A stretch of 64,000 nucleotides of DNA, taken from contig NZ_CP014525.1 in assembly GCF_001611975.1 (NCBI RefSeq), positions 1,232,001 to 1,296,000 of the forward strand, written 5' to 3'. Shown piece by piece: positions 52,773 through 61,352 of the stretch. Under the pieces are notes generated by a model. That model saw only the letters and a list, made by a program, of their open reading frames with translations. It ran no database searches and was not told where the DNA came from. Numbering within the stretch: the first letter of the stretch is position 1; each line of letters begins with the position of its first letter. Source of the DNA: Haematospirillum jordaniae (GTDB lineage Bacteria; Pseudomonadota; Alphaproteobacteria; Rhodospirillales; Rhodospirillaceae). The position numbers and the translations under genes were made by a program.

Positions 52773-53510
52773 TTACTGGCCGGGCCTTGTCGGAGGCGCC
52801 GGATCAATCGCGTTCAGGTGTGACAGGGATTGCAGGGCCAGGGAGTGAAACTCCCGACGGTACAGCGTTACGACAACCCCGGCGGTTACGGCCGTCAGAA
52901 GGAGTGGGTTGACCATCCACCCCAAGGCCCCCAGTGCGAAAAAGTAAGCCCGCAGGCCACGGTTGAAGTGATGCCCCGAGCGCGAGGACAGGACCGCAGC
53001 CGTTTCTGCAATACAGCGGGAGCGTTCACTGTCGGCATCCGCTGCCGGGCCCAGTGCGCCTACTGTAATGGAGCAGTAGTTGGCAAGCCGGAATGCCCAG
53101 CTGAACTTGAAAAATGCGTATACAAAAATGGCGAGAAGAAAGCAGATCTTGCTCTCTAGGGCATCGATGCTTCCATTTTCGGCAAATGGAAGGCGCCCGA
53201 TGGCGTGGGCCACGGTTTCTGTAACCCCCAGCATGGCCATCAAGCCCCCGATGACAAAGATTGTGGTGGAGGAGAAGAAGCTGACGCCCTGCAGCAGGTT
53301 GCCCAGAATGTTGGCATCAACAATGCGCAAATCCCGTCGCGTGGCTTCCATGAACCAAGCCCGCCGCCTGCTGGCCATCAGGGTTGCAATCGATCGATGC
53401 CGTGCCGGGCTGATATCGGCAAAGATTGTATAGCCTGTCCACAAGGCAAAGAAGCTGGCCAGACCAAGCCAATCGGCCAGTGTCATCCAAGGAAGGGGCG
53501 AGGCATTCAT
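52773..53510 (-). CDS. DUF599 family membrane protein
   Basis: A 245-residue protein matching the DUF599 pattern as I know it: an N-terminal helix (LADWLGLASFFALWTGYTIFA), a short RRAWFMEATRRDLRIVDANILGNLLQG stretch, then SFFSSTTIFVIGGLMAML, FLLAIFVYAFFKFSWAFRLANYCSI and FNRGLRAYFFALGALGWMVNP. About four membrane helices; function unknown. It is downstream of ligA on the same strand with a 100-base gap. Confidence 0.8.
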   Translation of the reverse strand: MNASPLPWMTLADWLGLASFFALWTGYTIFADISPARHRSIATLMASRRRAWFMEATRRDLRIVDANILGNLLQGVSFFSSTTIFVIGGLMAMLGVTETVAHAIGRLPFAENGSIDALESKICFLLAIFVYAFFKFSWAFRLANYCSITVGALGPAADADSERSRCIAETAAVLSSRSGHHFNRGLRAYFFALGALGWMVNPLLLTAVTAGVVVTLYRREFHSLALQSLSHLNAIDPAPPTRPGQ

Positions 53511-53610
53511 CAGGGCATAATCCGCAAGCAGGGACAGGGAAAGCAGGGGGAATTCTGGCAGGTTTCCGTTTCTCGGACCAGAGAGCAGGGAAACGATCGT
53601 CTGTGTGGCA

Positions 53611-55713
53611 TCAGGTCATGTTGGAAACAAGGTCAAAAAAGCTGTCCTCATCCATGATGGTGACTCCCAGCGCCTCGGCCTGCTTCAGTTTTGATCCCGC
53701 ACCCGGCCCGGCAACAACCAGATCGGTTTTTGCTGACACCGACCCTGCGACCTTTGCCCCCAGTGCCAAGGCCTTGGCCTTGGCTTCAGCCCGTCCCATC
53801 CGGGTCAGGGTTCCTGTGAACACAATGGTCTTGCCGGCAATCGCGGAGTGGGTTGTATCCGGTTCCTCGACAGGCAGAATGGTAATTTCAGCCTGCAGGG
53901 CCCGTAGCACATCGCGGTTGTGGGGTTCCCGCGCAAAAGCCAGAAGTTCCTGCGCAACGGCTGGGCCAATGGTTTCGATGCCGATCAGGGTGAGCCATGC
54001 TTCGCTGAGGCGGGCTTCTTCATCCGGTCCAGGGATTGAGTCTAGGGTATCCAGCAGAGTGCCCAAAGATCCGTAATGACGGGCCAGAAGTCGGGCGGTA
54101 GCCTGTCCAACCTGTGGGATGCCAAGAGCAAACAGGAAACGATCCAAGGTAATGGTGCGGCGAGCATTGATGGAATCAAACAGCTTCTCGGCACTGGCCG
54201 GGCCCCAGCCGTTGCGGTTCTTCAGTTTGGACAGACTTGCCCTGTCGCGTGCTTCCAGGGTGAAAATGTCCTGCGGTGTGCGGATCAGGGCATCGGCAAA
54301 GAATGCCTCGATATGTTTCCCGCCCAGTCCCTCGATATCAAAGGCATTGCGGGAAACAAAGTGTTTCAGACGCTCGGTTGCCTGGGTCGGGCAGGTCAGG
54401 CCGCCCGTACAGCGCCAGGCAACGGCGCCGTCTTCGCGGGTGGCGGTGGCCCCGCATTCCGGGCATGTATGGGGAAACACAAACGGGGTGCTGTCTGCGG
54501 GGCGTTGCCCGGTTATAACCCCAAGGATCTGTGGAATCACGTCGCCAGCTCTCTGCAGGGTGACTAGGTCGCCGACGCGTACATCCAGCCGGCGGATTTC
54601 GTCTTCGTTGTGCAGGGTCGCCCGGCTGACAACCACGCCGCCAACCGTGACAGGCTCCAGATGAGCAACCGGAGTCAGAACCCCGGTCCGTCCGACCTGT
54701 ATTTCAATGGACCGCAGCCGTGTTTGCGCCTGTTCCGAAGGAAACTTGCGGGCAATGGCCCACCGGGGTGCACGGGCAACAAAGCCCAGCCGTTTCTGTA
54801 GTGCGACGTCGTTGACTTTCAGCACCAGCCCGTCGATGTCATAGGGAAGATCGGCCCGCCGTGCGTAGATATCGGCTGCGAAGTGTTCTACATCTTCCAG
54901 TGTCCGGCACAGGTGGTGTTCCGGATTGACAGGAAGCCCCCAGGCCTGAAGCTGGTCCAGCCAGCCCTTGTGGGTTTCCGGCGTGAAGCCGTCAAGCTCA
55001 CCCCACGCATAGCAGAACAAGCGCAATGGACGCGATGCCGTGATCTTGGCATCCAGCTGACGCAGGGACCCGGCGGCCGCATTGCGGGGATTGGCAAAGA
55101 CCTTGCCACCACGCGCACTATGCCGGCTGTTGAGGGCCGCAAAATCATCGCGGCGCATGTACACTTCGCCCCTGACCTCAAGAATGCGGGGCGGGGTGGA
55201 TGTCTTCAGCCGTGCCGGCAAGTCGGCAACAGTTGCAAGGTTGGCTGTGATGTCCTCTCCTTCCTGTCCGTCGCCACGGGTTGCGGCACGAACGAAAACG
55301 CCATCTTCGTAACGTGCAGAGAAACTTAGCCCGTCGATCTTGGGCTCGGCTAGGATATCCAGGATGGTGTCTTCAGGCAGGGACAGGAAGCGGCGCGCCC
55401 GGGCCACGAACTCGGCAGTTTCCTCTGCATCAAAAGCATTGTCGAGAGACAGCATAGGGACTTTGTGCCGCACCTTGCCGAAGCCTGTTGCAGCCGGAGC
55501 CCCGACCCGCAGCGACGGGCTGTCGAGACGGCGCAGATCGGGAAATTGTTCTTCCAAAGCCAGAAGACGCCGTTTCAGGGCGTCATAATCCGCATCACTG
55601 ATAACCGGGGCGTCATCGCGGTGATACAGGGTGTCGTGTCGTTGCAGTTCGATCGACAGGGCTTCGATCTCCGCGACAGCTTCCTGTCGGGAAAGGGTAG
55701 CAATTTCTTTCAT
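53611..55713 (-). CDS. ligA: NAD-dependent DNA ligase
   Basis: Seals nicks in replication and repair. The 700-residue protein has the adenylation motif EPKIDGLSFSARYEDG (lysine about residue 123), the OB fold, a four-cysteine zinc finger (CPECG..., CTGGLTCP), helix-hairpin-helix repeats and a C-terminal BRCT domain (GKTIVFTGTLTRMGR). The start at 55713 (MKEIATLSRQ) is two codons after an alternative ATG. It follows recN on the same strand with a 14-base gap. Confidence 0.96.
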   Translation of the reverse strand: MKEIATLSRQEAVAEIEALSIELQRHDTLYHRDDAPVISDADYDALKRRLLALEEQFPDLRRLDSPSLRVGAPAATGFGKVRHKVPMLSLDNAFDAEETAEFVARARRFLSLPEDTILDILAEPKIDGLSFSARYEDGVFVRAATRGDGQEGEDITANLATVADLPARLKTSTPPRILEVRGEVYMRRDDFAALNSRHSARGGKVFANPRNAAAGSLRQLDAKITASRPLRLFCYAWGELDGFTPETHKGWLDQLQAWGLPVNPEHHLCRTLEDVEHFAADIYARRADLPYDIDGLVLKVNDVALQKRLGFVARAPRWAIARKFPSEQAQTRLRSIEIQVGRTGVLTPVAHLEPVTVGGVVVSRATLHNEDEIRRLDVRVGDLVTLQRAGDVIPQILGVITGQRPADSTPFVFPHTCPECGATATREDGAVAWRCTGGLTCPTQATERLKHFVSRNAFDIEGLGGKHIEAFFADALIRTPQDIFTLEARDRASLSKLKNRNGWGPASAEKLFDSINARRTITLDRFLFALGIPQVGQATARLLARHYGSLGTLLDTLDSIPGPDEEARLSEAWLTLIGIETIGPAVAQELLAFAREPHNRDVLRALQAEITILPVEEPDTTHSAIAGKTIVFTGTLTRMGRAEAKAKALALGAKVAGSVSAKTDLVVAGPGAGSKLKQAEALGVTIMDEDSFFDLVSNMT

Positions 55714-55727
55714 CCACACGGTCCGGA

Positions 55728-57401
55728 TCAGATGGAATGCATCAGGCTGTCGGCGGCAGCACGTGCCTGTTCGGTTACGGTTTCGCCAGCCAACATGCGG
55801 GCAATTTCCTCGCGCCGTGCTGTTTCGTCAAGAGGTTCGACCCCGGTCGTTGTCTTTCCGCCCCGGACTGTCTTGACCACACGCCAGTGGTGGGTTCCCT
55901 GTGCAGCGACCTGGGGGGAATGGGTGACAACCAGAACTTGGACATCGGCCGCTAGCCGGGCCAGTCGTTCCCCTACAGCGGCCGCGGTGGCGCCGCCAAT
56001 ACCGGTATCCACCTCGTCAAACACAAGCGTGGGGATGGTGGACGAACGGGCCAGAACAACCTTCAGGGCCAGCATGAAGCGCGATAGTTCCCCCCCGGAG
56101 GCAATGCGCCCGATCGGGCCAGGAGTTGCCCCTGGATTGGTCGCCACTTCAAAGGTGACAAGATCCGTTCCATCCGGTCCCCAGCGGTTTTCGGGCAGTT
56201 CCTCAACCCGCGTCACAAAGCGGGCACGATCCAGTTTCAACGGGGGGAGTTCTGCGGCGACTTTCTTGTCCAGCTGTCCGGCTGCCTTGGCACGCACGTT
56301 CGACAGGGTTTGTGCTGCACGCTGGTACGCCTCGCGTGCATGCCGTTCTTCAGCCTCCCATTGCGCCATATCAGCCCCCCCGTCATCAAGGGCGCGCAAC
56401 TTCTGATGCAGGGATTCTAGGACAGCGGGCAGGTCATCAACCCGGCAATGGTGCTTGCGTGCCAGGCTGCGCAGTGTGAACAGCCTGTCTTCCAGATATT
56501 CTAGCTGTCCGGGATCCAGATCCAGGGCGCTGCTGATCCGTTCAAGCGTGGCGTGGGCCTCAGTCGTTTCGACAGCGGCCCGGTCTAGGCATTCGATAAC
56601 GGGGTGAAAGACCTCTCCGGCCATGGGGGCTAGGCGTTCCAGTTGCCGTGAGACAGACCGCAAGAGGGCATCGACTCCGCTTCCACCCGCAGCAAGGGAC
56701 CGCAAGGCTGTTTCCAGACCTTCTGCCAGCTTCTCGCGGTTCATCAACAACTGTCGTTGTTCGGCCAAGCTGTTTTCTTCATCGCCCTTGGGGGCAACAG
56801 CCGCCAGTTCTTCCGCGTGGTGGCGCAGGATATCCTCTTCCCGTCGGGCGGTGTCCAGCCCTTCCTGTATCCGGAGGCGGTTGGTACGAGCTGTGTCCCA
56901 GCTTTGCCAGGCCTGCTGGCATATCCGGCGAGCTTGGCCTGTGCCCGCCCATTCATCCAGCGCCCCCCGGTGTGTTGACGGATCCAGAAGGCCATGGGCA
57001 TCGAATTGACCATGGATTTCCGTCAGGGTCCGTCCGAGCTGGCGCAACAGGCCGATGCTGGCGGACTGGTCGTTGACAAAAGCCCGGGATCGACCGTCCC
57101 GTGACACGGTGCGACGCAGGACTAGCTCCTCACCGTCCGGGCTGTCCAGTCCCTGTTCGCGGGCCAGCAGCAGGGCAGGATGGGCAGCCGGAAGCTCGAA
57201 CGCAGCCGTGACTGACAGCTGATCGCTTCCATTACGGACCAATGCGCTGTCACCGCGTTCCCCCAGCGCCAGTCCTAGGCTGTCCAGCAGGATTGACTTG
57301 CCTGCCCCGGTTTCACCGGTCAGCACGCCAAGGCCAGCTCCAAACGTCAGGTCAAGACGTTCGATCAGGACAACGTCACGAATGGACAGCCGTACAAGCA
57401 T
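55728..57401 (-). CDS. recN: DNA repair protein RecN
   Basis: An SMC-like ATPase for double-strand-break repair. The 557-residue protein has Walker A TGETGAGKSILLDSL (about residues 30-44), two coiled-coil arms in the middle, the signature ASGGELSRFMLALK and Walker B TLVFDEVDTGIGG. It lies between bamD and ligA on the same strand, a common alphaproteobacterial order. Confidence 0.95.
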   Translation of the reverse strand: MLVRLSIRDVVLIERLDLTFGAGLGVLTGETGAGKSILLDSLGLALGERGDSALVRNGSDQLSVTAAFELPAAHPALLLAREQGLDSPDGEELVLRRTVSRDGRSRAFVNDQSASIGLLRQLGRTLTEIHGQFDAHGLLDPSTHRGALDEWAGTGQARRICQQAWQSWDTARTNRLRIQEGLDTARREEDILRHHAEELAAVAPKGDEENSLAEQRQLLMNREKLAEGLETALRSLAAGGSGVDALLRSVSRQLERLAPMAGEVFHPVIECLDRAAVETTEAHATLERISSALDLDPGQLEYLEDRLFTLRSLARKHHCRVDDLPAVLESLHQKLRALDDGGADMAQWEAEERHAREAYQRAAQTLSNVRAKAAGQLDKKVAAELPPLKLDRARFVTRVEELPENRWGPDGTDLVTFEVATNPGATPGPIGRIASGGELSRFMLALKVVLARSSTIPTLVFDEVDTGIGGATAAAVGERLARLAADVQVLVVTHSPQVAAQGTHHWRVVKTVRGGKTTTGVEPLDETARREEIARMLAGETVTEQARAAADSLMHSI

Positions 57402-57448
57402 GAGAGGATGCTATCCTTGTGTTCATACGGAGACAGGGGCCACCGTTC

Positions 57449-58303
57449 TCAGAAGATGTCGGTAATGCTGTCCCACCAGCCTTCACCACCTTCGTCAAGG
57501 GCTGCGTTGTTGGCCTCGGGATTCGTTTCGCCACGCTCGACCAGGTCATAGGCATCGTCGTACCAGTCACTGCCCGGATAGTTGTGTCCCAGCACAGCCG
57601 CTGTCTTTTTAGCTTCATCCTTCAGGCCAAGGACCGTATAGGATTCGGTCAGGCGATACAGGGCTTCCGGGGCATGGGATGTGCGATCATATTGGTTGAT
57701 GACGACCAGAAACCGGTTTATGGCGGCCAAGTATTTCTGATGCCGCAGATACCAGCGCCCGACCTCCATTTCCTTGCCGGCCAGGTGATCCAGGGTCAGA
57801 TCCAGTTTCAGGCGTGCATCCCGGGCATAGGATGTGCCGGGAAAACGGTTGATGACATCTTCCAGGGCAGAACGGGCCATATCAGTCATTTTCTGGTCAC
57901 GACCGACATCGCTGATCTGCTCGTAATAGCACAGGGACTTCAGGTAATAGGCGTATGGCGTATCGACATTGCCGGGATGCAGCTGGATGAAGCGGTCCAG
58001 GGCGATGATGGCATCATCATACTTTGCGTCTTCGTAATAGGCATAAGCTGACATCAGCTGGGCCTTTGTAGCCCACGTCGAATACGGGTGCTGACGCTCC
58101 ACCTCGTCAAAAGCCCGGGCGGCTTCAACGTAGTTGCGGTCGTTCAGTTCCTCGATCGCCTTGCCATAAAGCTCGCCGACCGGGCGTTCCGCGTATTCTT
58201 GGTCCTTGTCTCCGGCGCAGGCGGCAAGCAGCGCAACCACAGAGACGGTGGCCACGTGGCGGAGAAGATAATGGAGTGTCTGCGGGTTGGGCAGCAGAAG
58301 CAT
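57449..58303 (-). CDS. bamD: Outer membrane assembly lipoprotein BamD
   Basis: Component of the BAM complex inserting outer-membrane proteins. The 284-residue protein has a lipobox LLAAC with the cysteine near residue 29, then TPR-type repeats (LNDRNYVEAARAFDEVERQHPYSTWA, YEDAKYDDAIIALDRFIQLHPGN, ARSALEDVINRFPGTSYARDA). The C-terminus carries a roughly 25-residue acidic extension. It is cotranscribed with recN, 47 bases apart. Confidence 0.94.
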   Translation of the reverse strand: MLLLPNPQTLHYLLRHVATVSVVALLAACAGDKDQEYAERPVGELYGKAIEELNDRNYVEAARAFDEVERQHPYSTWATKAQLMSAYAYYEDAKYDDAIIALDRFIQLHPGNVDTPYAYYLKSLCYYEQISDVGRDQKMTDMARSALEDVINRFPGTSYARDARLKLDLTLDHLAGKEMEVGRWYLRHQKYLAAINRFLVVINQYDRTSHAPEALYRLTESYTVLGLKDEAKKTAAVLGHNYPGSDWYDDAYDLVERGETNPEANNAALDEGGEGWWDSITDIF

Positions 58304-58425
58304 GGTATAATCCGGTTCACCCTATCTTGAAGGTCGGCAGACTATATCACGCAGGTCCGGCTGCGGGGCAAGAGATACTCTGTGCCATGACGAAGAAACA
58401 CGACGCCCGCAACCCACCCGTTTGT

Positions 58426-59844
58426 TTAGCGGGGCAGGGCCGGGAGTTGTGTTATCGCCAGGTTGATATCGGCTACCAAGTCATCAAGGAAGGTATCGGC
58501 ACTGCCCGGCGATGTTCTGACAGCAGGAGGAATGCCGGTCCTTTGATAGGCCGTGCCATCGCTGGCTAGGAAGCGGGTTGCGCTGAGGGTACCGCGCCAG
58601 TTGTTGGGAAGTACCCAGTCATGGGATTCGGCCAGCTCGCCACGGGTGTTGTCCCCAACAAGGGTAATTCCGGGGACATCATGCATGGCCAGAACAGCGG
58701 CTTCGGCGGCTCCTGCTGTCAGATCGCTGATCAGGACGGCGACGGGCGCGGACCAGCTGCTGCGCAGGCTGGGTGTTACGTAAATTTCCTCTGCATCGGT
58801 CAGTCCGGCCTGTGCGCTTGCCGGGGCAACCAGAAATGCAACACGCGTGGCATCTGTGAAGCGGCTTGCCAGTTCCAGTCCCGTCGCCAAGCCGCCGCCG
58901 GTAGAGAAGCGCAGGTCCAAAACCAGCCTTGGTGCTGTTTTCAAATCATCAAGGGCTTCGCTCAGAGCGTTGATCAGGACCTGCGTGTTTCTAACGGCCC
59001 CTGATTCCTCGGACAATCCTTCTAGGTCAAGAACCCCAAGCCAAGCTGACCCATCGTCCAGTTTTCCCCGTACAATGCGTCCACGGGCACTGAAGACAGC
59101 CTTCCCGCCCAGCATGGTGCGGTTCACATGGGCAATAAACGCCCCGCGCAAGGCTTCTAGGCTGGTTGCATCGCTTGTATCACCGGATGCACCCCCTGCT
59201 TGTTTCCACAGGCTCAGCATGGTGCCTGCCGATGACGGGGCAGCCTCGCAGAGTACTCCGTCGGGGCGGACCATGGTGCCAAGGTCGTCGCCGCTTTCGA
59301 CCAAGGCTGTACACAGGCGGGTAAAAAGTTCCGAACCATGTATGCTGGCTGTGGGCAGGTTTTCCAGAATGGCTGCGGCCTGTTCTTTCAGGTTGGGGCT
59401 TTCCTCGGAACGGTTGGCATTGGCCAGAAGCATCAGGAAGACCATGGTATTGAGATCAGGAGTCAGGGTTGTCCCCCGTGCCGGCTCCATCACCGATCGG
59501 TCTTTGATACGACGCACGGTATCATCGTCAGCCAGCTGGTAACGTACGGGAACCAGATCACCCCCCTTGGTGATCATCAGCTCATCGGCGCCCTGCCGTG
59601 AAATAACGGAAGCATCGCGGCGCAGGTCATCAACCATACCTCGCTTGCGGATCAGGGTTGTGGGGCCGGTCATCTGATAGACCGTGTAATAGGGTGCCTC
59701 CACCCACAGGACATCGGGCCGGTTGCTGGCTTTCCAGATCCCGTCCAGCGAGACCGGAGCTGCCGCATGCACCTGTTGTTCTGTCCAGACCGGGACAAGA
59801 AGGAGCACGGCAAGGCCGCACAGTACTGTAATAATCCTCGGCAT
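58426..59844 (-). CDS. S41-type (tail-specific protease-like) protein lacking the catalytic serine
   Basis: A 472-residue secreted protein with a signal peptide ending TEQQVHA. The C-terminal region follows the S41 fold: RLVLDLRFSTGGGLATGLELASRF, PVAVLISDLTAGAAEAAVLAM and GITLVGDNTRGELAESHDW. In active S41 peptidases the serine stands in an AS(A)SE or SAAE motif; here it is AGAAE, a glycine, and the partner lysine position in the GxxTxG segment is glutamate. It is therefore probably not a working protease of the usual type. The ATG at 59844 starts the signal peptide. It sits between lpxC and bamD. Confidence 0.75.
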   Translation of the reverse strand: MPRIITVLCGLAVLLLVPVWTEQQVHAAAPVSLDGIWKASNRPDVLWVEAPYYTVYQMTGPTTLIRKRGMVDDLRRDASVISRQGADELMITKGGDLVPVRYQLADDDTVRRIKDRSVMEPARGTTLTPDLNTMVFLMLLANANRSEESPNLKEQAAAILENLPTASIHGSELFTRLCTALVESGDDLGTMVRPDGVLCEAAPSSAGTMLSLWKQAGGASGDTSDATSLEALRGAFIAHVNRTMLGGKAVFSARGRIVRGKLDDGSAWLGVLDLEGLSEESGAVRNTQVLINALSEALDDLKTAPRLVLDLRFSTGGGLATGLELASRFTDATRVAFLVAPASAQAGLTDAEEIYVTPSLRSSWSAPVAVLISDLTAGAAEAAVLAMHDVPGITLVGDNTRGELAESHDWVLPNNWRGTLSATRFLASDGTAYQRTGIPPAVRTSPGSADTFLDDLVADINLAITQLPALPR

Positions 59845-59915
59845 GGTCTTTTCTGGTTTCCTTGGCTTTTGGCCTGTCTGGAATTCTGGAAGAACTTGAC
59901 CGCGGGCGCCAGCAC

Positions 59916-59949
59916 AAAAAAACACGGTCCCAGAGGAGCCGTGTTTTTT
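59916..59949 (-). terminator. Rho-independent terminator after lpxC
   Basis: On the minus strand a AAAAACACGG/CCGTGTTTTT stem encloses an eleven-base loop and ends in a T-run, about 30 bases after the lpxC stop. The S41-like gene downstream would need its own promoter or read-through. Confidence 0.75.
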
Positions 59950-59976
59950 CAGAGGCAACAACCTTAAAGCATGAGA

Positions 59977-60993
59977 TCAGGCTGAGGCTGCGAAGAGAGG
60001 GGTGCGGTTGGGCACAAGATCTTCTTCTGTCATGGCAATCTCTTCCCATGCTGAAGGATCAGCCAGAAGGGCTTTGACCAAGCCAGTGTTCAGTGCGTGG
60101 CTGGACTTCAGGCCGCTGTAATGACCCAGCAGGGGCCGGCCGGCAAGTGCTAGGTCGCCGATGGCATCAAGAGCCTTGTGACGGGCGAACTCGTTGCCGT
60201 AGCGCAGACCGCCGTCATTCAGGACATCGGCCCCGTTGACCACAACGGCGTTGTCTAGGGACCCACCCAGCGCTAGCCCCATGTCACGCATTTTTGGCAG
60301 ATCTTCGATCAGGCAGAACGTACGGGCGCGTGACAGGGCAGCCTTGAAAGATGTTTTTGTTACGTCCAGCGAGCAGGACTGACGCCCGATGGCGGCAGCA
60401 GGGAAATCAACGGTAAAGTCGATGCTGAAGCCTCGCCCCGGGTGCAGGGATGCTTCGGCCCCATGTGCGCTGACGCTTACAGGCTTGAGAACCCGTATGG
60501 CCCGGCGCGGGGCATCCTGCTCCACGATCCCGGCGCATTCTGTCAGGAAGACAAAGGGGGCGGCGCTACCATCCATCGCCGGTACTTCCGGGCCATTGAT
60601 CTGGATTTCCACGTTGTCTACCTGCATGGCGACCAGTGCAGCCATCAAGTGTTCAATCGTTGCCACGGTATTGCCTGCAGTGTCACCGATAACCGTGCAC
60701 AGGCGGGAATCCCGGACATGATCGCTGTTTGCGGGGATTACGGCCGCGCTGCCTGCGATATCCGTGCGGCGGAAAACGATACCCGTATCCGGGGCGGCAG
60801 GTGCCAGTGTTATGCGGGTCTTGATACCGCTGTGCAGCCCAATACCTGTGCAGGATATGGTGCTTTTGAGTGTTCTCTGCCGCAACAGGGATGACGACGA
60901 GACGGCTCCTTTCCCTCCGGCACGACGGGACGCACGCTTGGTGTCAACCGCATGGGGGGCAACAGATGCATCAGCCAGACCATCAAACATCAT
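59977..60993 (-). CDS. lpxC: UDP-3-O-acyl-N-acetylglucosamine deacetylase
   Basis: Committed, zinc-dependent step of lipid A synthesis. The conserved core begins RQRTLKSTISCTGIGLHSG, with the zinc-ligand histidine in TIEHLMAAL, the VEIQINGPEVPAMDGSAAPFV block, and the HKALDAIGDLAL motif carrying the second histidine and aspartate ligands. The ATG at 60993 gives 338 residues with a 35-residue Ser/Arg-rich leader; a GTG at 61032 is also in frame. Presence implies a lipid A outer membrane. Confidence 0.95.
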   Translation of the reverse strand: MMFDGLADASVAPHAVDTKRASRRAGGKGAVSSSSLLRQRTLKSTISCTGIGLHSGIKTRITLAPAAPDTGIVFRRTDIAGSAAVIPANSDHVRDSRLCTVIGDTAGNTVATIEHLMAALVAMQVDNVEIQINGPEVPAMDGSAAPFVFLTECAGIVEQDAPRRAIRVLKPVSVSAHGAEASLHPGRGFSIDFTVDFPAAAIGRQSCSLDVTKTSFKAALSRARTFCLIEDLPKMRDMGLALGGSLDNAVVVNGADVLNDGGLRYGNEFARHKALDAIGDLALAGRPLLGHYSGLKSSHALNTGLVKALLADPSAWEEIAMTEEDLVPNRTPLFAASA

Positions 60994-61032
60994 TGGTACA
61001 ATCCAATCCACAGAACACAATCTGAACAACAC

Positions 61033-61352
61033 TACAAACCGCCCCCAAGCTACAGCGGCGGGGCATCAAACTTTTCAACCGGTAAAGGCTTAACAACCCG
61101 GAGACAACAGGGCAAATCAATGATTGTTGCGAAATGTTTCATCCTAGGCGCACCAGGGCGGGATATTTTGATTGTAGTTCGTGTATCATTCTTCTTAAGC
61201 GTGCAATGCGGTCCTGCGCAACGCGCTGTAAAATATATGAAAAAAAGGAGAGCCGAAGCTCTCCCTGTAAGGTTGGCACGTTTCTGCCACATCAGGCAAA
61301 CGGTATCATGCACCGGGCCTTTTGTGGGTGAAGCAATCCAGCACAAAAGCCA
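61033..61352. other. ftsZ-lpxC intergenic region
   Basis: 320 bases without a credible gene. The ftsZ-proximal part holds the terminator at 61240-61264; the rest should contain the lpxC promoter, which could not be picked out with confidence. Confidence 0.5.
61240..61264 (-). terminator. Rho-independent terminator after ftsZ
   Basis: On the minus strand GGAGAGC and GCTCTCC pair perfectly around a TTCG tetraloop and are followed by seven T residues, about 90 bases after the ftsZ stop. Confidence 0.92.
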
